From: Sinonovacula constricta
Lineage: Eukaryota > Mollusca > Bivalvia > Cardiida > Solecurtidae
Length of the DNA: 64,000 bases
Assembly (NCBI GenBank): GCA_007844125.1
Contig: CM017572.1
Coordinates: 29,500,008 to 29,564,007, forward strand
Direction: 5' to 3'
The position numbers and the translations under genes are program-made. Each line of letters begins with the position of its first letter. The first letter of the stretch is position 1. The notes under the pieces are model-generated. The model had not been told where the DNA came from and ran no database searches. It saw only the letters and a program-made list of their open reading frames with translations. Shown in pieces: positions 57,785 to 64,000 of the stretch.

Positions 57785-58165
57785 AAAGTGTTATGGTAGG
57801 AAATATTATCAAATTACATTACAGCTTTGACACAATATCAAGTTACATTACAGCTTTGATACAGTATCAAGTTACATTACAGCTTTGGCAAAGTATTAAG
57901 TAACATTACAGCTTTGATACAGTATCAAGTAACATTACACTTTTGACACAGTATCAAGTTACATTACAGCTTTGACAATGTATAAAGTAACATTACAGCT
58001 TTGACACAGTATCAAGTTACATTACAAGTTTGATACAGTATCATGTAAAATAACAGCTTTGGCAAAGTATCAAGAAACATTACAGCTTTGATACAGAATC
58101 TAGTAACATTACAGCTTTGACAAAGTATCAAATTACATTACATCTTTGATACAGTATCTGAGGCT
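57785..58165 (+). repeat. 29 bp minisatellite
   Basis: About 13 units of ATTACAGCTTTGACACAGTATCAAGTTAC with small changes, in the presumed intron between the two GTPase exons. Confidence 0.9.
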
Positions 58166-58174
58166 GATTCCAAC

Positions 58175-58365
58175 ACAGCTGGCCTGAAATGTACGTAAGT
58201 CAGATGCCCAGATTGGTGAAAACACGTTTTACGTTCCAGTCACATGAAAGAAGAGTTTATAGCATTGAGTGTGCCAGTGTGAGCACGTGCAAATCATTCA
58301 CCAAAAGAAACTTTCTTTTTTCGGTCTTTTTTTGTGTGTCTGGGGTTCGGAAGGAATAGGGTGAT
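58175..58365 (+). repeat. Dispersed repeat shared with 24725-24915
   Basis: See the other copy. Here GAAATGTAC|GTAAGT would make a fine splice donor, but the preceding sequence has stops in the phase required by the P-loop exon. Confidence 0.5.
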
Positions 58366-58840
58366 TCAATTTATCAACTTATCGTGATTAGTACTTTCTA
58401 ACAATTTTGTTTGTGCTCAAAATCGTATTTATTAACACAAATGTATAGGCTTATGCAAAAATTATATCCCCAATTCCTCATGGGGCATTATATAGGGAGG
58501 TGATGATAAAATCTATGTACTGGGCTACATGTATAACATGTTTGGGGCAAGCATTATAAAAGTTATAAAAGCTTCAGAAAGGAATTGGGCCCCATGTTTT
58601 GTACTGGACAACTTGTAAATTACCCCTCTCTATAAATCATTGGCCATAGATGATTTTTTTTATTTTTGTAATATGTATAGACCTGTATTGTTCTTATTTC
58701 ACATTGAGGATTGAAGATGTAAAACTTCAGTTTTACGATGATTTTTTAACCATGTGTTGATGATGAAATCTGCGTCCTGGGCTACATATATAACATGTTT
58801 GGGCTTCAATCTGTAAACCCTCCATTTCCAATTCTTTTAG

Positions 58841-59385
58841 ATACCGGAAACATGTTTGTTGTCGTGACAAAGCAAGACTTGATCGACAGTCGACCCCCTG
58901 ATTACAGCAGTATCGAGGTCCTTGGAGCAACAGATCCGAATAATGGCCAGTCTGATATTCTTTATAAGAGAACAAACGTCGATAACCCGCCTGTGCAGCC
59001 GGTAATCCCCCACTTTCCGGAGACACGAAATATCAAGGATTAGCTGGCTGTTATGTTCGACATGTGCGGTGCCAAGGAGTTCATCATCGTCGAACTGACC
59101 AACTACAATGATGCCACGGGCTATGAGTTTGACCCTGAGATTGTGAAACGACATCTTGACTTTCTCTACAAGTTGACGATCACAAAATTGCAGAGGGGTA
59201 AACCAAATATCGAAGTAACGCTCGTACAGCAGGTGAAGCATGCACTGCGAAGTTATTATGAAGCGGCACTACGTTATTTGCGACTTCTCCGTGAAGCTCG
59301 TCTACACGAAAACCGTATGATTATTATCATTGTGGTCGCAGTGTTAACATATTATTTTCTTGGTTATTTTATATCTCTTTCTTAA
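58841..59385 (+). pseudogene. C-terminal GTPase exon with in-frame TAG and a membrane tail
   Basis: The exon starts after acceptor AATTCTTTTAG. The frame encodes MFVVVTKQDLID, where TKxD is the G4 guanine-specificity motif, then about 55 polar residues. At 59041-59043 it meets TAG. The same frame continues for 114 codons with clearly protein-like sequence: AKEFIIVELTNYNDATGYEF, a helical region and a C-terminal hydrophobic segment (MIIIIVVAVLTYYFLGYF) before the stop at 59383-59385. The tail would anchor the protein in a membrane by its C-terminus. The start phase (1) does not fit the end of the P-loop exon (2), so at least one exon is missing. It could be a nonsense allele, a base error in the assembly, or a decayed gene. 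Confidence 0.7.
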
Positions 59386-60310
59386 CTGACCTTACATCTG
59401 CGAATGCTTTTGATCTAGGATACCGATTATAATGGCATTTAGGTGTTCTAGTGTTATATTGTTAAACTAAATTGTACAAGCAGAAATTGCACATGCGCAG
59501 CAGCCTCACATTACACAAACAAGTATTGTTAATGTAGTATTTTTCTTGAACGTTGTACGTTTTTTTTATTCTCAGTATCTAATTGTTTATTTTCAAAGGT
59601 ATTTTGAAAGTTACAGACACACAAAAATAAATATAAAAATAAAGAAATAAATAAAGAACGCCGTTTACCGAATTAGGACCCGTATTTTACCAGGTTTAGA
59701 AAGTCTGCAAAACAGACCTTCCCCATGTGCAAATTTCAATGAGTATTCCATATACAGGCGTCGCACTCCGGCGCGTCGCGAATAAACTAACATTTAGACT
59801 TTGCTAAATTTTGTTTTTGCTGTTTTGTTTTTGCTGTTTTGTTTCTGTAAATTTCCAAGTTTTGAGCCACGCTTTGAGAGAGAATGGGTCGTGTTTGAAC
59901 TTTAAATTAAATATAAGAGAATGGTGTACCAAATTGGGGTGTAAAATAAAAATAGGAACATATTTTGCATATTTTATACATATATGATCTATTTTATACT
60001 TTTTATATATTATTTTAAGCTGATTTTTATTTTATTTTATATATATTTTTTAAAATATTTTCAGTCTGCTGTTTGTAGCTTGTTTCTAGCAAAAGTTACT
60101 GGTGAAAATGCTTGCTTGTTAACCACCCATTACTTATGACATCATATTTGGGCGGTGTAGCTTTCGACAGCTTCTAGAATAATACGAAAACAGAATTTCA
60201 GAGGCATAAAGGATTGACAATGCATGACCTTTACAACTGGCAGGCAGTCTTCATGCCTGTGAAAAAGTAATGTGAGTACAGAAATAAAGTGATTGTCGAA
60301 TGAACGAAGT
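59386..60310. other. Downstream of the GTPase, no gene seen
   Basis: AT-rich. Contains the repeat shared with 57400-57560 (at 59600-59775) and a TATATTTTATA-rich stretch near 59960-60070. Confidence 0.4.
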
Positions 60311-60321
60311 TATTCTCATCT

Positions 60322-60639
60322 TAACCGGACCTGGTAGCGCAATTGGTAGAGCGTCGGCTCCATGTACGGGAGGCCCCGATTTCGATCCTGGGCCGCGACA
60401 TACCAAAGTTGTTAAAAATTATTGTGGTATAGCTCCCTTACTAACGCTCAAGTAAATATAAGGGTTGTTCCACGACTGGTTGGCCCAGTGTCATGATAAT
60501 GTGACTGGGTGTGGTATCATGCCAGGTGTTCACTGCATGCTATACATAGTGAATGCAGCACTATGTTTGCTTAGACACCGTCTACAGATAACTGAAATGC
60601 TGTTTGTGGGACGATAAACCCAATAAATAAATAAATAAA
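60322..60639 (+). mobile_element. Intact SINE family 2
   Basis: tRNA-like head (GGTAGCGCAATTGGTAGAGCG as A box; TTTCGATCCTGGG as B box region), body, and an AATA-repeat tail. It is flanked by an 11 bp target duplication TATTCTCATCT (60311-60321 and 60640-60650). It is the reference copy for the fragments at 23 kb, 29 kb, 34.5 kb and the right edge. Confidence 0.9.
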
Positions 60640-61190
60640 TATTCTCATCTATAATTCGTCTGTGGTAGTTCATGTATTTGTCTCAAAGAATCTCAATCTA
60701 AAGTCACAGCAAGTGTTCAGAAAAGATTTATTCAATCAGGATGTAGAGTCAGATCATATGGTGTAATCTTGACAAAGCAATTATTTAGAGTTAAGTTTAA
60801 ACTTAAGTGTATTTAGATGTTATCCCTACCACTTATCACCATGTATCTTAGACCTAATTTTAGTTAAAATGCAATTATGTGAAAAGTATTGTCCATTTAT
60901 TAAAATAAATACTATAATCGAATGTTGGGAACGGTGTCCTAACTTTTGTCCATATGTATAACCAAATTTTTCAAGTCTTTTTGCAGCAGATAGAATGCAT
61001 TGTGCAATAAATTTACCATAGAATAATTTTAATTGACAATGTTGCATACCTTCAATCACTTACAGGATTAAACAAACAACGATTTTGGTGCGTTGATTTA
61101 AGAGTGCGGTAGTGGGGGTGGGGGGTGGGCAGGGCATATTGCTATGTTAAAAAAACACACATTTAAAATGCCTTATATAATACAATAAAC

Positions 61191-62366
61191 TAGGGATGTC
61201 AAAGGATACTATATTTGGTATCCGGATATCCGTCGAACGATCCGAACGGATATCCGGATATCCGGATATAAATCTTAGTTAATTCTGATGTTGCAGTCGG
61301 ATGTGTGGGGGGTTACTGACGTTTCCATTGACATAATTAAATCGTCATTTTAATGGAAATAATTAAATCAAAATTTCCATAGGCATAGGCACTTTATCAT
61401 TTTAATAATTAATGAAATACGAACAATAAAACGAGTTGGTAATGCGCTCAGCATCATTTGTGGACAGCTTTCGTATTTGAGGGCTTACGAAGTCAGTCAT
61501 ACACACTTGTTTCTTCGTATCGGGAGTCGCCGACGCCACCATAGACGGGTGCTTATTCTTCAAGTGGTTGCGGAGGTTGCATGTGCCGCCGCCATACGTT
61601 AGCTCTACGCTGCAGTAATTACATTTTGCGTTGGGTTTGTCTACGGACCTCACAAAATGTCGCCAAACATCGGATTGACGATTGGAAGGCATAACTAATG
61701 ATTTGTTTAGGAAGTGGATGTGAATAAGTCAATATCACCGTGATCGAATGAAAACATGATAAATCCATCAATTCATTTAAACAATCCAAACGGACTTAAT
61801 TAAACATGAGTAACTGATCTTTGCCGACAAACCTGTTAATTGTCTACATAACTGTAGCTCTATCTCTTCTTAATAAAGCCGAACTTACAAAATTAAAGAT
61901 AATAATCCTTAATCAAAAAGAATAAATAAGTAATAGCTTCAAACAATGGCTGTTAATTAGCAAATTATTATACATAAGCTTTAGCACATTTCTAAAACTG
62001 TGAAGTTCATCAAGAAAATTAAAGATAGTATTCGCTAAACAAAATGGATGAGTAGAAGCTTCAAGCGTTAGCGGCTAATTAACATGTTATTATACATACC
62101 ATCATGCTTTAGCACATTTCTAAAACTGTGAAACCAAATATACAATACTGCGTGTCACCACCTGTCACCACCTGTCGATAATCCGTTACACCTGCGTATG
62201 TGTGAATGCACACTGACATGACAGCATAAAGATAACTTAGCAAAATGGCCAAAACATTTAATTAAATGTTTAAAATATTTCATTTTTAAGCGAATATCCG
62301 GATACCAAAGTCGATTCGGTTATCCGACGATTCGGACGGATATCCGGATATCCGTTGACATCCCTA
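61191..62366 (-). mobile_element. hAT-superfamily deletion derivative, 1176 bp
   Basis: Perfect 12 bp terminal inverted repeats TAGGGATGTCAA, and an 8 bp target duplication CAATAAAC at 61183-61190 and 62367-62374. An 8 bp duplication and a C/TAGGGNTGTCAA end are hallmarks of hAT elements. Subterminal regions on both sides carry repeated GGATATCCGGATATCC palindromes, probably transposase sites. Only the BED-finger part of a transposase remains, so it is non-autonomous. Confidence 0.92.
61402..61692 (-). CDS. BED zinc-finger N-terminus of a hAT transposase (truncated)
   Basis: 96 codons inside the hAT element, on the minus strand. A BED finger is clear: DVWRHFV, then CNYCSVELTYGGG and LRNHLKNKH, giving the C-x2-C ... 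H-x4-H ligand set used for DNA binding. After about 85 residues (LSTNDAERIT) the family-typical continuation into the RNase H-like catalytic domain is lost and the frame ends. It may still bind element ends but cannot catalyse transposition. Confidence 0.85.
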   Translation of the reverse strand: MPSNRQSDVWRHFVRSVDKPNAKCNYCSVELTYGGGTCNLRNHLKNKHPSMVASATPDTKKQVCMTDFVSPQIRKLSTNDAERITNSFYCSYFINY

Positions 62367-62374
62367 CAATAAAC

Positions 62375-63080
62375 GATGAGATACTAACTGTTGTCTAAGT
62401 CATGGCCTAACAACATAGGTCACATTTTTATTTCTTTGAACACTTTGTTTATTTACAGATGGACATATACAAGTCGCAGTCATCAATTTTTCATGATACG
62501 ATTTGTTCCATTAATAATGCAGTTAAATTGTATCAGTAACTTCTTTTGGTACCACTTTCCAGACAGGAGTGCCAAAGTGCTAAAAATACGCCCGTCGAAA
62601 ATTTTGGTAAATGGTACAAAGGTTTGACAAAGATATTATAGACACCAACGATTCCACAAACAGTCATGAAGATCAATGAACAACTAATGAGAGACATTAA
62701 TGAATAGTCTCCCCTGAATAATGCTTAAATGCAAGTAGGTCCCTTCATTTGTTTTACTCGCTTTTTATGCTTGTGCTCTTTGGAGTGTATGTTGACTTTT
62801 CTGCCTTTCTTATGATACCCAGGTTAACCATCATCAATAAATATGTCCATTTTTTTTTTAAATAACATATTACTATTAGTATTCAAATTATTGCTAAGCT
62901 TATAATTATGCAAAAGTAAGAAATTCATTGTTTGTAATTGCAATACCTACAAAAGAACAGGCGATGAAGTCCAAGAAATTCAACTTCAAGGACCTACCTA
63001 CTCTTTGGAATACCTCGGATATTAACTCAGAAGGGAGACAATTTCCATTTCAACAATGTACACCATTCACTAAGAGCAGA
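62375..63080. other. No gene recognised
   Basis: AT-rich flank between the hAT element and the tandem array. The short frames here show no family features. Confidence 0.35.
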
Positions 63081-63084
63081 CACC

Positions 63085-63740
63085 AATTTGGCATTTTTGT
63101 AAAAATTAAAAGCCATAACTCTGAAGTGTGTAGGGCGTTTGGCTGGTTATCGAACTTAGTTGAGATATTTTGCCCATAAACATTTTCCGCAAGTTTCATG
63201 AAGATTGGTCAACAACTTTTTAATTTAGTAAGTGGACAAGCTGAATTTGTCATTTTCGTATAAAGGGACATAACTCTGAAGTGCCTGGAGCAATTTGACT
63301 GGTGATCGAACTTGGCCGAGATATTATGGCCATAAACATTTTCTTAAAGTTTCATGAAGATCGGGCAACAACTTTTTAATTTAGTAAGTGGACAAGCTGA
63401 ATTTGTCATTTTCGTATAAAGGGACATAACTCTGAAGGGCCTGGAGCAATTTGACTGGTGATCGAACTTGGCCGAGATATTATGGCCATAAACATTTTCT
63501 TAAAGTTTCATGAAGATCGGGCAACAACTGTTGGAGATAGAGAGCGGAGAAGACGAATTTTCCATTTTTTATAAAAAGGGCCTTAACTCTGAAGTGACAA
63601 AAGCGATTTGGCTGGTTATCGGATTTGACCGAGATATTATGCCCATAAACATTTTCTCCAAGTTTCATGAAGATCAGACAACAATTGTTTTAGTTAGAGA
63701 GTGGACATCGCTGGGGATGCCGCCCTCCATGGGTGTTCCC
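63085..63740 (+). repeat. 156 bp tandem array (Helitron/pearl-like central repeat)
   Basis: Four units with landmarks CATAACTCTGAAG, TCGAACTTGGCCGAGATATTATG, CCATAAACATTTTC and GTTTCATGAAGAT at 155-157 bp spacing (GTGGAC-type anchor at 63232, 63388, 63543 and about 63701). Arrays of about 160 bp with this kind of sequence are known as central repeats of bivalve non-autonomous Helitron-like elements; the assignment here is from memory. The frame 63510-63800 is a by-product. Confidence 0.7.
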
Positions 63741-63950
63741 ATAATACGACCAGTCTTCGACGGGCATTTAAACAATTGTGGAATTATTCCGATAAAATAA
63801 AATGAGCCCGTTTTAAAAACCGCAGAAATATAATATCTGTTGGAATGCTGAAGTTTAAAGTGGTTACATCCTGGCCATCCATCCTTGCGGGATGCGGGAA
63901 ACTTAAACATGATGGACAGGACCTTTAGATCTTAGCTTAAAGAGTGTTAA

Positions 63951-64000
63951 AACCCATGGTACGGGAGGACAAGGGTTCAATCCCAGGCTGCGACATACCA
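63951..64000 (+). mobile_element. SINE family 2, cut by the right edge
   Basis: CATGGTACGGGAGGACAAGG and the B-box-like GGTTCAATCCCAGGCTGCGA match the middle of the 60322-60639 SINE head. Confidence 0.55.

Overview
The window looks like a segment of a bivalve (at least molluscan) nuclear genome. It is AT-rich and intron-dense, and no bacterial-style operons are visible. It carries tRNA-derived SINEs, a cut-and-paste DNA element with target duplications, a tandem array of about 156 bp of a type I associate with bivalve Helitron-like elements, and many micro- and minisatellites. Nearly all open frames longer than 60 codons are chance or repeat-driven. The real genes are split into small exons, so I rebuilt them from splice sites and reading phase.

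The main content is one membrane-protein family present in three copies. Copy C (minus strand, 50505 to 34242) appears complete. Eleven exons whose phases all agree give 2337 coding nt, or 778 residues. The predicted protein has a low-complexity N-terminal region of about 340 residues with a 21-residue Thr/Gln/Pro-rich repeat, a first transmembrane helix, a coiled coil of about 190 residues, a second transmembrane helix, and a C-terminal alpha/beta domain of about 170 residues that I cannot assign to a known family. Copy A (plus strand, left edge to 5417) is cut by the window edge and shows the coiled coil, TM2 and the C-terminal domain. Copy B (plus strand, 12940-17677) has TM2 and the C-terminal domain but no coiled-coil exon.

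Layout: copy A lies in a 10.4 kb unit (1622-12033) that is tandemly repeated as B (12814-22681). A 773 bp segment inverted from the inside of B sits at the junction. C lies in an inverted arm. The mirrored flanks 22880-24090 and 28400-29480 enclose a spacer of about 4.3 kb, so about 1-40 kb forms a large imperfect inverted repeat. A broken fragment of the last exon at about 30 kb is a fourth trace. Insertions private to single copies (a SINE and a TIR element in B; a dispersed repeat and a SINE in C) postdate the duplications.

Upstream of copy C, on the opposite strand, 50.6-56.9 kb is dominated by a 63 bp minisatellite and two long pyrimidine tracts that lie in a local duplication. Next comes a damaged or incompletely visible GTPase gene (56947-59385). 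It has a perfect P-loop exon, a later exon with a TKxD motif and a C-terminal membrane tail, an in-frame TAG between them, and no exon for the switch regions. The right end holds a SINE with an 11 bp target duplication, a 1176 bp hAT deletion derivative with an 8 bp target duplication and a BED-finger ORF, and the 156 bp tandem array.

The joint occurrence of the membrane-anchored alpha/beta family and a tail-anchored GTPase would suit an innate-immunity cluster, but that is inference only; no sequence here proves it.
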